Below are positions 34,403 to 42,840 of a stretch of 64,000 bases of DNA, piece by piece. Made by a program: the position numbers and the translations under genes. The notes under the pieces were generated by a model, which saw only the letters and a list, made by a program, of their open reading frames with translations, searched no databases and had not been told where the DNA came from. Origin of the DNA: Algibacter pacificus (GTDB lineage: Bacteria; Bacteroidota; Bacteroidia; Flavobacteriales; Flavobacteriaceae); NCBI RefSeq assembly GCF_008033385.1, contig NZ_ML701731.1, positions 98,710 to 162,709 on the forward strand, in the 5' to 3' direction. How positions within the stretch are numbered: the stretch's first letter is position 1; every line of letters begins with the position of its first letter.

Positions 34403-35224
34403 ATGAATACAATATTCACAGATGCTAGTTTTCAGAATATGACAAATGTAGCAAACCGATATGGAATAAGTGTTAATGCGGTTACAGATTTAACCCAAGC
34501 GCTTATGCAAAGTAATGGAACCATGGCGCAATTTAATATTCCAGAATTGGGTGGTGGTGGCCAATGGATGCAAGGCGGTATGACCATGGTAGGCGATATG
34601 TTTAACAATCAACTTAAATCTACTGTAGATGGACTTTGTATTGAACTATCAAATTTGATAAATCAAGGCGGAATTCAATATAAACCATTACCGAAAATAC
34701 AAAATCAAAATGGATTTCAGTCGGGATCTGCTAATTGGTGGGGCGATTTAGGGTTTCCTAATTCTACAGGGAGCCAAAACGGAACAAGTTATGCTATTTT
34801 TTCGAATATAGGGCGTTTAGCGATTCAACAAAACGGAAAAGTAACCGTGTTTGATACTTTAGATAATCAAATAGGGGGTATTGGTCAGCAACAAGGCGGA
34901 AATTACTCTGTTACATTTACTAGTCAATATGGTACGGTAGATTTAAATACATTGCCTATTGTTTCAGGAGGCGAGAACAAACCAATGCCACAGCAGCAAC
35001 CGGAGCCGATAAATAATAATAATGTACAACAAAATCAGCCAGAGCCAATGATTACAGAACAGGCTCCTGTAAGTACCAATAGCGCTAATATTAATTCCAA
35101 TAATAATGCTTTGGAAGAAGATATTTTTATGAAAATAGAAAAGTTAGCAGCTTTAAAAAATAAAGAGATCCTTTCGGTAGAAGAGTTTGAAAATAAAAAA
35201 GCCGAATTATTAAGCAGATTGTAA
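34403..35224 (+). CDS. SHOCT-domain protein
   Basis: The protein has 273 aa and no signal peptide. The N-terminal half is Gly/Gln/Asn-rich with no recognised fold. The middle is low complexity (QQQPEPINNNN). The C-terminal about 35 residues are a SHOCT domain (ALEEDIFMKIEKLAALKNKEIL followed by SVEEFENKKAELLSRL). SHOCT segments are short oligomerisation or membrane-associated motifs found in many unrelated proteins. Function is unknown. It is monocistronic with its own terminator. Confidence 0.8.
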   Translation: MNTIFTDASFQNMTNVANRYGISVNAVTDLTQALMQSNGTMAQFNIPELGGGGQWMQGGMTMVGDMFNNQLKSTVDGLCIELSNLINQGGIQYKPLPKIQNQNGFQSGSANWWGDLGFPNSTGSQNGTSYAIFSNIGRLAIQQNGKVTVFDTLDNQIGGIGQQQGGNYSVTFTSQYGTVDLNTLPIVSGGENKPMPQQQPEPINNNNVQQNQPEPMITEQAPVSTNSANINSNNNALEEDIFMKIEKLAALKNKEILSVEEFENKKAELLSRL

Positions 35225-35244
35225 TAGTAACCGCTTTTTATTTT

Positions 35245-35292
35245 AAAGTTCCATTCACTGAATCTATTTATATTCTGTGAATGGAACTTTTT
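35245..35292. terminator. Hairpin terminator between convergent genes
   Basis: A perfect 14-bp stem, AAAGTTCCATTCAC (35245-35258) and GTGAATGGAACTTT (35277-35290), has an 18-nt loop. It lies between the SHOCT gene and the convergent thioesterase gene. Confidence 0.85.
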
Positions 35293-35333
35293 AATTTTAT
35301 ATGTTTTTGAAAAAATTGTGTATCTGTTTAGAT

Positions 35334-35870
35334 TTACAAATCTACCTGAGCATTTTGTGTTTTTACAAATTCTAAATGATCTTCAATTTTAAATTCCGAA
35401 GGTTTAAAAGTATTACTTCTAGTACGAGATTGCTCTTGTCTTCGAATACTTCTCGCAAAACGACGTACGCTTTGTTCGGTATCTAAAATAATACCTGGAA
35501 CGGTCACGTTTTTACCATTTTCATCTTTAGCAACCATAGTGAAATAACTCGAGTTACAGTGCTTTTTTTCGCCTGTTTGAATGTTTTCCGATTCTACACG
35601 AACCCCAACAACCATAGAGGTTCTCCCTGTATAATTTATTGAAGCTTTTAAGGTGAGCAATTCTCCAACATCGATAGGATTTAAAAAATCTACTTTATTA
35701 ACAGAAGCCGTAACGCAATAATGACGGGAATGTTTTGATGCACAAGCAAATGCAATTTGATCCATTAAATTAAGAATATACCCTCCGTGAATTTTTCCAC
35801 TAAAATTGGAGTTCGACGGTAACATAAGTTGGGTAATGGTAATTTGCGATTCTTTTGGATGTTTAAACAT
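35334..35870 (-). CDS. Acyl-CoA thioesterase, hotdog fold (YciA/BACH-like)
   Basis: The protein has 178 aa. The hotdog core includes GKIHGGYILNLMDQIAFACASKHSRHYCVTASVNKVDFLNPI, with the catalytic Asp in LMDQ. It is close to the cytosolic acyl-CoA hydrolase type. It hydrolyses acyl-CoA to CoA and free acid. The C-terminal tail (RRQEQSRTRSNTFKPSE) is longer than the bare domain. It is a single-gene unit. Confidence 0.92.
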   Translation of the reverse strand: MFKHPKESQITITQLMLPSNSNFSGKIHGGYILNLMDQIAFACASKHSRHYCVTASVNKVDFLNPIDVGELLTLKASINYTGRTSMVVGVRVESENIQTGEKKHCNSSYFTMVAKDENGKNVTVPGIILDTEQSVRRFARSIRRQEQSRTRSNTFKPSEFKIEDHLEFVKTQNAQVDL

Positions 35871-36069
35871 AAATTAGATGGCCTTAAATTATAGCTATTA
35901 GTTTTGAAATATATTCTAAAATTAAAAATATATGAAATCTAATTTATAAAGGTATTTAATTTTTAAGAAGTTCTAAGCAAATCGACTTTCAAAAAATGAT
36001 TTTCGCAATGATTATTTTTTTGCTTTAGGAATACAATAATGCTAAAAGGCGAATTATAACAGCAATGAA

Positions 36070-37461
36070 TTAATTTAATTCATCTTCCTGAGCGCGTTTA
36101 ATGATAGCTTCGGGTAAGGCTTTTTTAGCTTTTGCACCCATTTTTTTAAGTTTTTCCACGCTAGTAATTATATTACCTCGGCCGTCGACTAATTTATTCA
36201 TGGCAGCAGAATAATCGGTTTTAGCCGCATCTATTTTTTTTCCAACGTTGGTTAAATCTTTCACTAAGCCTTCAAATTTATCATAAAGCGCACCGGCTTG
36301 TCGGGCAATTTCAATGGCGTTTTGTTGTTGTTTTTCGTTATTCCACATGCTATCAATAGTACGAAGCGTTGCCAATAGGGTAGAAGGCGTGACAATAACA
36401 ATATTTTTCTCGAAAGCTTTGTTGTAAATAGAGTTATCTTCATTTACAACCACCGCAAAAGCAGGTTCTATAGGGATAAAAAGTAATACAAAATCGGGAG
36501 ATTCTATATCATATAAATCCTGATAATTTTTAGCTGAAAGTTGATCGATATGGCGTTTAATGGAATTAATATGTGCTTTTAAAAATTGTGGTTGCTCTTC
36601 CAGTTCTGCATTTACAAAACGCTCGTAATCGGTTAAAGATACTTTACTGTCGATAATCATTTTTTTACCGTCGGGTAGATTTAAAACCACATCGGGTAAA
36701 ACGCGAGAACCATCTTCCAAAGTAAAACTTTGCTGCACAAAATATTCGCGATCTTTCTCTAATCCCGATTTTTCCAAAACACGCTCCAATACCAACTCGC
36801 CCCAATTACCTTGCATTTTACTGTCGCCTTTTAAAGCGCGCGTTAGGTTGGTGGTTTCTTTTGTCATTTGTTGGTTTAAATCTTTTAAACCTAACAATTG
36901 CTCTTTTAAAGCGGAATGCATACTAATACTTTCCTTTTGGGTTAAATCGACTTTTTGTTCAAAAACTTTAATTTTCTCTTGTAGCGGATTTAAAATATTA
37001 CTAATGTTTTCTTTATTTTGAAGGGTGAATTTCTCCGATTTTTCATCTAGTATTTTGGTGGCTAATATTTCAAAATCTTTACGCAATTGCTCTTGGCGTG
37101 CTTCTAGTTCGGCATCTCGTTTTTGGTTTAGAGTTTGTAGGTTTTCGAATTCTGTATTTCTTCGTGCTAATTCAGCATTTAAAAAATCTTTTTCACGACG
37201 AATATTTTCACGCTCGTTTTCAATTTTAGAAATGGTTTCTTTTAATTCGGAAATTTGAGCCGTGCTAACTTGGTCTTGTTTTAGTTTTTCGCTTTGAGTG
37301 TATTGTTTAAAATCGTCGAATTGTTGCTGTAAATTAGTATGGCTCGCTTCGAGTGTACTTTTTTCGCTTTTACTTTTAAGTTTGGTGAAAAGCATGCCTA
37401 AATATCCACCTATTATAGCAGAAATTAAGATGGCGAGTATGAGGATGATGTTGTCGTTCAT
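36070..37461 (-). CDS. rmuC: DNA recombination protein RmuC
   Basis: The protein has 463 aa. An N-terminal membrane anchor (about 5-25) is followed by a long coiled coil (about 30-190) rich in Lys, Glu and Gln. The RmuC domain follows with MQGNWGELVLERVLEKSGLE, then LPDGKKMIIDSKVSLTDYERF and FIPIEPAFAVVV. RmuC limits DNA rearrangement at inverted repeats, and the PD-(D/E)XK-like core fits a nuclease-type fold. It is monocistronic here. Confidence 0.94.
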   Translation of the reverse strand: MNDNIILILAILISAIIGGYLGMLFTKLKSKSEKSTLEASHTNLQQQFDDFKQYTQSEKLKQDQVSTAQISELKETISKIENERENIRREKDFLNAELARRNTEFENLQTLNQKRDAELEARQEQLRKDFEILATKILDEKSEKFTLQNKENISNILNPLQEKIKVFEQKVDLTQKESISMHSALKEQLLGLKDLNQQMTKETTNLTRALKGDSKMQGNWGELVLERVLEKSGLEKDREYFVQQSFTLEDGSRVLPDVVLNLPDGKKMIIDSKVSLTDYERFVNAELEEQPQFLKAHINSIKRHIDQLSAKNYQDLYDIESPDFVLLFIPIEPAFAVVVNEDNSIYNKAFEKNIVIVTPSTLLATLRTIDSMWNNEKQQQNAIEIARQAGALYDKFEGLVKDLTNVGKKIDAAKTDYSAAMNKLVDGRGNIITSVEKLKKMGAKAKKALPEAIIKRAQEDELN

Positions 37462-37666
37462 TTTGAAAAAAATCTTGGGATAGAATCATCTTGTTCTTCT
37501 ATTTTTTAATAGAAGTTCTTAATTTTAAAAACGATGATACTATCATTTATGCGTTATCAAAAATACAATCATTTAATTCAAATTAAGGAAATAAAAATAA
37601 TTTTTAATTGGGGGAGTGGGGTTTGTAATCACAGATTTTACAAATTAAAATTAGAATACCAATTGG

Positions 37667-37825
37667 TTAATTCCGTTTATAGTAATTTACTAGTTTTAAA
37701 GTTTCGTTATAAATTCCGTTAACGAGTTTTTTTGCAATTTTAGTACCTGCTTTTTCTCGATAGTATTTATAAATCTTTTCGAGCTCTTTTTGTGAAAAAT
37801 CTGTCCAAAATAATTTTAATTCCAT
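37667..37825 (-). pseudogene. Truncated ParE/RelE-like toxin
   Basis: The frame starts at ATG 37825, inside the last codons of the antitoxin gene (10-bp overlap), and ends after 52 aa. It reads MELKLFWTDFSQKELEKIYK and then YYREKAGTKIAKKLVNGIYN ETLKL, the first half of a ParE-type toxin. Intact members have about 95-100 aa and continue with the YLVY and RVFD strands, which are missing. The following DNA (about 37540-37666, minus) gives only scraps in other frames. The toxin is therefore probably inactive. Confidence 0.75.
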
Positions 37826-38058
37826 TTGTCAATATTGGCTTTCAATTCGCTAGATTCTGTTAGGCGACCATTTTCTGAATCTTCCATAGATGTATCAATC
37901 CGAGAATTAAATTCCTCAATTGTCATAGGTTTTAAATCTCCATTATCGGAGTTTTTATTTTCTTTTTTTAGGATTTTTTCAAGTCGCGAAATAACATCTT
38001 CACTTTGAATTTTCAAGAACTCTTGAATAAATTCCAATTTTCTTGTTTGTAAATCCAT
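37816..38058 (-). CDS. Antitoxin-like protein of a ParE-type pair
   Basis: The protein has 80 aa. The helical N-terminus is KLEFIQEFLKIQSEDVISRLEKIL and the tail is disordered and acidic (MTIEEFNSRIDTSMEDSENGRL). This matches small Bacteroidota antitoxins encoded before ParE/RelE toxins. The last codons overlap the toxin start. The toxin reading frame is truncated, so this would be an orphan antitoxin. The name is by context and pattern; no DNA-binding motif is certain. Confidence 0.78.
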   Translation of the reverse strand: MDLQTRKLEFIQEFLKIQSEDVISRLEKILKKENKNSDNGDLKPMTIEEFNSRIDTSMEDSENGRLTESSELKANIDKWN

Positions 38059-38379
38059 TTTATTAGCTTTTTATTAAAGATACGAAAATATCAATTTAAT
38101 ACTTTATTTTGTTGAATGCAGGACGGGGTTATAGTTTGAAGAAAAGAATAGTTACGGTTTTACCTTCCCAGTTTTCCTAATAAAATCAGATACAACCAGC
38201 AAGCAAAAACTTATTGATTAAGTCCGAAATTTAGCCGGTATTTTTATACACCCGATTTGTTTTGGCTTGTTTTCAGTAAGTTGAAATACTTAAAGATAAT
38301 ATTTTAAATGAAGATTTAAAACCATTTTTGCATAAGAGTTTAGGTTTGAATCTTCCTTTTCGGAAAAGAAATCTGCCGT
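38059..38379. other. Gene-free spacer
   Basis: This 321-bp stretch between the antitoxin start and the btuD stop holds no gene that I can support. A start-less open frame on the plus strand (about 38279-38423) overlaps the end of btuD. No clear terminator, repeat or promoter was recognised. Confidence 0.5.
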
Positions 38380-39174
38380 TTACTTCTTCACCCGAAAACT
38401 CCCAGTATCTTTATCAAAATTAATTAAATCTTTCGGGAAAAGCGATTCAAAAACACCTTGTTGTATAAGTTTGCAGGGTTGATTGGAAACTACGGTTCCG
38501 GCATTCATAACAATCATAGTGTCACATAATTGAATGGCTAAATCTATTTCGTGAGACGAAAACAGAATGGTTTTGCCTGTGTCTTTGGATAATTTCTGGA
38601 GTAATTTTAGAATATAAGCTTTGTGATACATATCGAGATGCGAGGTGGGTTCATCAAGAATAATTAAGTCGGTATCTTGAGCTAAGGCACGCGCAATCAT
38701 CACTTTTTGTAACTGGCCATCGCTCAATTCGAAACATTTTTTGTGTTGTAAATCTTTAATATTAGTTTGAAGAATGGCTTTGTTAATTATGGAGGTATCC
38801 AGTTCCGATAAATTACCAACCCAATTGGTGTAAGGTTGTCTGCCAAGTGCAATTAATTCAAAAACAGATAAATTTTTCGAGGCTATTTTTTCGGTTAAAA
38901 CCAAACTCAATACTTTCGCTAAGTCTAAAGGATTATAATCTTGAATAGATTTTTTATTAATAAAAACAGCACCAGATAGCGGTTTTTGCACGTTGGTTAA
39001 AGTTCTGAGAAGTGTCGATTTCCCAATACCATTGGCACCAACAAGACCTATTAATTCTCCTTTTTTTAATTCAATATTTATGTTTGAAGCTACAACGGTT
39101 TCGGTTTTTTTAGAAGCATAACCAATAGATAAATCTTCGGTTTTTAAAATGATATTTGTGGTTTCTTTTTTCAT
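38380..39174 (-). CDS. btuD: ABC transporter ATPase, BtuD/FecE-like
   Basis: The protein has 264 aa. Walker A is GLVGANGIGKSTLL, the signature is ELSDGQLQKVMIARALA, Walker B is DLIILDEPTSHLD, and the switch His lies in LFSSHEIDLA. The B12/siderophore class is clear. Vitamin B12 is favoured because the cluster begins with a riboswitch-controlled BtuB-like receptor. It is the last gene of the minus-strand BtuF-BtuC-BtuD group. An 84-bp gap containing a heptamer repeat separates it from the permease gene. Confidence 0.9.
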   Translation of the reverse strand: MKKETTNIILKTEDLSIGYASKKTETVVASNINIELKKGELIGLVGANGIGKSTLLRTLTNVQKPLSGAVFINKKSIQDYNPLDLAKVLSLVLTEKIASKNLSVFELIALGRQPYTNWVGNLSELDTSIINKAILQTNIKDLQHKKCFELSDGQLQKVMIARALAQDTDLIILDEPTSHLDMYHKAYILKLLQKLSKDTGKTILFSSHEIDLAIQLCDTMIVMNAGTVVSNQPCKLIQQGVFESLFPKDLINFDKDTGSFRVKK

Positions 39175-39189
39175 TCTGTTTTATAAATT

Positions 39190-39231
39190 CCTCTATCCTC
39201 TATCCTCTATCCTCTATCCTCTATCCTCTAT
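39190..39231. repeat. Heptamer tandem repeat CCTCTAT x6
   Basis: Six perfect copies of CCTCTAT (39190-39231) are followed by a degenerate seventh (CTTCTGT). They lie between the BtuC-like and BtuD-like genes, so a change in copy number would alter the spacing or RNA leader of btuD but not a reading frame. Confidence 0.95.
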
Positions 39232-39258
39232 CTTCTGTCACCCGTCTTTTTTTTTCCA

Positions 39259-40284
39259 TTAAAACACCATACCTCGTTTTCTAACCAATAACCAAATCAC
39301 TACGGGCGCACCAATTAAAGCAGTAATGGCATTGATTGGTAAGGTGTAATCGCTATTGGGTAATTGCGAAATACTGTCGCAAATAAGCATAACAATACCG
39401 CCAAGTAAAAATACGGCAGGCAGTAATATTTTATGATTGGAGCTGTTAAAAATTTGACGTGTTAAATGCGGAATGGCTAAACCAATAAAAGCGATAGGGC
39501 CAGTAAAAGCCGTGATGGTTCCAGCTAGTAAACTGGTTGCAATAATGATAATTAATCGGCTTCTTTTAATATTTAACCCTAAACTTTTGGCGTAATTTTC
39601 ACCTAAAAGCAAGGTGTTTAATGCTTTTATGGAAAACACACTCGCAAGAAGTCCGATAAGGTAAATGATAAGAAAAATAACCAAATCGCTCCAAGATAAA
39701 TTTCCTAAACTACCAAAGCCCCAAAACACATATTGTTGTAATTGTTGTGCCGATCCAAAATAGGAAAGCACACTAACAATAGCGGCGGTTATGCTAGCAA
39801 ACATAAGTCCGATAATAAGTATCGCCATCGTGTCTCGCACTCGTGTAGACACAATTAAAACGGAAAGTAACACTAAAAAACTACCTAAACTGGCAGCAAT
39901 AACAATGCTCCATTTTGTTACAAAAAACGATGCGAAAACACCACCAAATACACCCGAACCTAAAATAACTAAAGCCACACCCAAACTCGCGCCCGAACTT
40001 ATACCGAGCACAAAAGGACCCGCCAATGGATTTCTAAATAAGGTTTGCATTAATAATCCGGAAATTCCTAATCCTGAACCCACAATTATAGCGGTTATAG
40101 CTTTGGGTAAGCGGTAATTTAAAATAATATGTTGCCAACTTTCTTGTGCTACACCGTTATTTAAAAGGCTATTAAAAACAGCTTTAAAAGGAATGGAAAC
40201 GGAGCCTAAACTAATATTCATAAAAAAGCAGAGCACTAAAATAAGTGTTAATGCAAGAAAAGAATATTTGTAGGTTTTGCTCAT
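39259..40284 (-). CDS. btuC: ABC transporter permease, BtuC/FecCD-like
   Basis: The protein has 341 aa with nine or ten membrane spans. FecCD signatures include LPKAITAIIVGSGLGISGLLMQTLFRNPLAGPFVLGISSG near 55-95 and GPIAFIGLAIPHLTRQI late in the chain. It forms the transmembrane channel with the ATPase. The start lies 15 bp after the binding-protein gene. Confidence 0.92.
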   Translation of the reverse strand: MSKTYKYSFLALTLILVLCFFMNISLGSVSIPFKAVFNSLLNNGVAQESWQHIILNYRLPKAITAIIVGSGLGISGLLMQTLFRNPLAGPFVLGISSGASLGVALVILGSGVFGGVFASFFVTKWSIVIAASLGSFLVLLSVLIVSTRVRDTMAILIIGLMFASITAAIVSVLSYFGSAQQLQQYVFWGFGSLGNLSWSDLVIFLIIYLIGLLASVFSIKALNTLLLGENYAKSLGLNIKRSRLIIIIATSLLAGTITAFTGPIAFIGLAIPHLTRQIFNSSNHKILLPAVFLLGGIVMLICDSISQLPNSDYTLPINAITALIGAPVVIWLLVRKRGMVF

Positions 40285-40299
40285 TTGTTAGGGGTATAT

Positions 40300-41463
40300 T
40301 TACTTTAAACGTTCAAAAAAATAAAGATCGTAATCTTTAAGTAATTCGGGATGACAAATTTTTATTAAATCTTTTAAAACTAAATCGGGTCTGCTCATAC
40401 CTAATTCAAAATATAAAACACCACCAGTATCTCCTGTGGTATTGGTAGACGAATAGATGTTTTTGTTTTTAAAGGCTTTAAATTCGGCATTATGTGCACT
40501 GGCATTTTTTAGATGCTCTAAACTTGAATAATTGGATGGACTTAACCAAATATCGGCGTTTTGAGCTTTTATAAAAACAGACTCAAAATTAAGTTGTAAA
40601 CTTCCTGTGCCTTCGGAGTCTTGCCATAAATAATTGGTGTTGGCATCTTTTAATAATTGCGCTTCGGTACTGGTTCCGTTAGGTAAATACCAAATATCAT
40701 TATGCATGGCACCACTTAAAATGGTGGGTTTGTTTTTTACTTTGGCGGCTATTTTTTTAGCAGTTATATATTCTTTTTCAATGGTATTAAAAATAGAATC
40801 GGCTGCTTTTTCTTTGTTATACAGCACGCCAAAAAACTTTATCCATTCGGCTTTCGCTAGTGGAGAGGTTTCCACCCAATCTCCATTGTAGAGTACAGGG
40901 ATTCCGGCTTTTTCAATAAGATCTAAAGATTTATTGTTGCCATCAATTCCAAAACCAACGACTACCTCTGGATTTAATTCCAATAAAACTTCGGTATTTA
41001 TACCTTCATTTTTACCCAATTCTCTTACGTTTCCACTATCAATTCTAGCTCTTATTTTTTTAGAAGAGACATATTCTGTTCCAGGGAAACCGACCAAAGT
41101 TTTTTCTTCACCTAAAAGTTCTAAAGCTGGAATATGTGTTGTAGAGGTGACTACTATATTTTTTATAGGGGTAATAATGATCGCGTTATAGTCATTTTTT
41201 AAAAAACTGGTTTTCGCAGCGTTTTCTTGACTAATGCATACATAACGATACGTTTTTTCTGCTTTTGGCCATGGGTTTTTAATCTCTAAAACCTGATAAG
41301 TATTGTAATCTTTAATAGTAAAACCTTTGGCGTATTTTAGTGTTCTTTCTTTTGCCTTGGGAATTTTAATACTTGTTTGTTTCTCTTTTTTACACGAAAT
41401 AAAACCTATAAAAAGAACAAGTAAAATGTAGAGAAAAGACTTTTTTTGTAACAATAGTAACAT
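40300..41463 (-). CDS. btuF: ABC transporter substrate-binding lipoprotein, BtuF-like
   Basis: The protein has 387 aa with lipobox GFISC near residue 24. The TroA/BtuF-type fold is indicated by VVTSTTHIPALELLGEEKTLVGFPG, LLELNPEVVVGFG and the long helix leading to the second lobe (WIKFFGVLYNKEKAADSIF). It delivers the corrin or siderophore to BtuCD. The assignment to B12 rests on the linked riboswitch and BtuB gene. A two-way hairpin at 41630-41664 separates it from the upstream surface-lipoprotein genes, so it may have its own promoter. Confidence 0.87.
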   Translation of the reverse strand: MLLLLQKKSFLYILLVLFIGFISCKKEKQTSIKIPKAKERTLKYAKGFTIKDYNTYQVLEIKNPWPKAEKTYRYVCISQENAAKTSFLKNDYNAIIITPIKNIVVTSTTHIPALELLGEEKTLVGFPGTEYVSSKKIRARIDSGNVRELGKNEGINTEVLLELNPEVVVGFGIDGNNKSLDLIEKAGIPVLYNGDWVETSPLAKAEWIKFFGVLYNKEKAADSIFNTIEKEYITAKKIAAKVKNKPTILSGAMHNDIWYLPNGTSTEAQLLKDANTNYLWQDSEGTGSLQLNFESVFIKAQNADIWLSPSNYSSLEHLKNASAHNAEFKAFKNKNIYSSTNTTGDTGGVLYFELGMSRPDLVLKDLIKICHPELLKDYDLYFFERLK

Positions 41464-41505
41464 TTAGGTTGATTAATTTTTTTAAGTTTATATAAAATTT
41501 CTGTT

Positions 41506-41613
41506 ATGAGAAACGGTTCAAATTTAACGATATATATAGTAGGAGGTATTATTATCCTGCATTTTTTAGTTGGTTTTATCTACCTAGTTTATAAATTGAA
41601 TAAGAAAAAGTAA
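41506..41613 (+). CDS. Small single-span membrane protein (35 aa)
   Basis: ATG at 41506 and TAA at 41611-41613 enclose 35 codons: a short polar N-terminus (MRNGSNLTIYI), one membrane span of about 20 residues (VGGIIILHFLVGFIYLVY) and a basic tail KLNKKK, as in real small membrane proteins. It runs opposite to the surrounding B12 genes and is followed 17 bp later by a hairpin. The coding call is by composition only. Confidence 0.5.
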   Translation: MRNGSNLTIYIVGGIIILHFLVGFIYLVYKLNKKK

Positions 41614-41629
41614 AGGGCATGTATTAAAC

Positions 41630-41664
41630 AAAAGCCGAACATGATATTATTGTTCAGCTTTTGT
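41630..41664. terminator. Bidirectional hairpin terminator in the B12 locus
   Basis: A 12-bp stem with one mismatch, AAAAGCCGAACA (41630-41641) and TGTTCAGCTTTT (41651-41662). It lies downstream of the small plus-strand gene and downstream of the minus-strand surface lipoprotein gene, so it could end both. Confidence 0.78.
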
Positions 41665-41697
41665 TACTATTATAAGTTTTTAACTTCTATATAGGGT

Positions 41698-42822
41698 TTA
41701 TAGTAGGTTTAAATCTGCTATTCCCGTTACTTCTGTAGAAAGTTCTCCTAACCAACCCATATTGGCTTGAATACCTGTTTGGATTTTTATAAAATCGATT
41801 CCCGTTAAGTTGACTGTATTTCCTTCTGAATCTATTGCTGAAGCAATATCTATTTCATCGCCACCAGGTGTGTTATCTGCATAACCAGAATCAAAAGAAT
41901 TACTTTTAATCCAGGTTGGGTTACTCATGTCGATATTAATATCTGGTAAAAGTGTTCCTGTAATAGTATATGAATCTTCTGTTACAGATTCTGGGTAATA
42001 GGCTTGAGTGTTATAGGCATTTGTTGCAATAACACCGCTATTTCCTTCGCTATCGGTCCATGGCACATCATCTGTGTCCGCATCTGGCTTTGTGTAAGTG
42101 ACGCTATAATTTTTTATGGTTCCCTCTAATTCATCTGCAGCGCCTTTAATTTCATACCAAGTATCATCTGCAATACCGTTAGCATTTTCATCTTGCATCA
42201 CCCATATTACGCCAGGCTCGGCAAAACCACTCATAGCATTTCCGTACACTATGATATCATTGCTGTCTTCAGTATTTAACACGGTATGATCGAAAGCATA
42301 AGAGACAGCGCCTCCCCAGCCTCCTAAAGTTACCATTCCTTTTTTACCTTCAAGTGTTTGTGCAGCTTCAAGAGTACCAAGCGAGGTGTTTATTTTTTGT
42401 CCTGGAGCTGGTAAGTAATCTAATAAAGTGGTGACATACATATTGCTGTCAACTGTGGTTGAGCGGATTTTAGCATCGACAACAATTGTATAATCGAAGG
42501 TGTATTCGCCAGCTTCATTAAAGGCTTTATATGATAAAACATATTCGCCAGAGGTTTCAGGAATAAATTCATAAGTCGATGTTGAAGATACCACGAGGTC
42601 CGCTAGAGTCCATGTTTCTTCATAGTCAAATTTATTTAAGTTTTCTGCTGAAAAATTAAGCGTTTCCCCCATAGAAATGACGAGGTTGTTGCTTGCTTCT
42701 GATAATTGAATTTCTGGAGCAATAACATCGTCTTCAGAAGAACAAGATACGCTTATCATAGCTACCAATGCTGGGATGATAAATAATAAACGTGGTTTTA
42801 AAATGGTAATAAATTTAGTCAT
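41698..42822 (-). CDS. Surface lipoprotein of the B12 locus
   Basis: The protein has 374 aa with lipobox ISVSC near residue 27 followed by acidic SSEDD, a pattern that favours surface export in Bacteroidota. An Ig/PKD-like region spans about 35-115 (SEASNNLVISMGETLNFSAE). The rest contains GVIWVMQDENANGIADDTWYEIKG. It sits 18 bp after the BtuG-like gene and is probably part of surface B12 capture, like the accessory B12-binding lipoproteins of gut Bacteroides; that analogy is inference. Confidence 0.8.
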   Translation of the reverse strand: MTKFITILKPRLLFIIPALVAMISVSCSSEDDVIAPEIQLSEASNNLVISMGETLNFSAENLNKFDYEETWTLADLVVSSTSTYEFIPETSGEYVLSYKAFNEAGEYTFDYTIVVDAKIRSTTVDSNMYVTTLLDYLPAPGQKINTSLGTLEAAQTLEGKKGMVTLGGWGGAVSYAFDHTVLNTEDSNDIIVYGNAMSGFAEPGVIWVMQDENANGIADDTWYEIKGAADELEGTIKNYSVTYTKPDADTDDVPWTDSEGNSGVIATNAYNTQAYYPESVTEDSYTITGTLLPDINIDMSNPTWIKSNSFDSGYADNTPGGDEIDIASAIDSEGNTVNLTGIDFIKIQTGIQANMGWLGELSTEVTGIADLNLL

Positions 42823-42840
42823 GAATTTTGATTTATATAA

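Noticed and set aside
37534..37722. 62-codon plus-strand frame opposite the toxin remnant
   Set aside because: It overlaps the truncated toxin in antisense and has no coding character beyond AT-rich composition.
38279..38423. Plus-strand frame reading EDLKPFLHKSLGLNLPF into the btuD end
   Set aside because: No start codon, no recognised family, and it overlaps a real gene in antisense.
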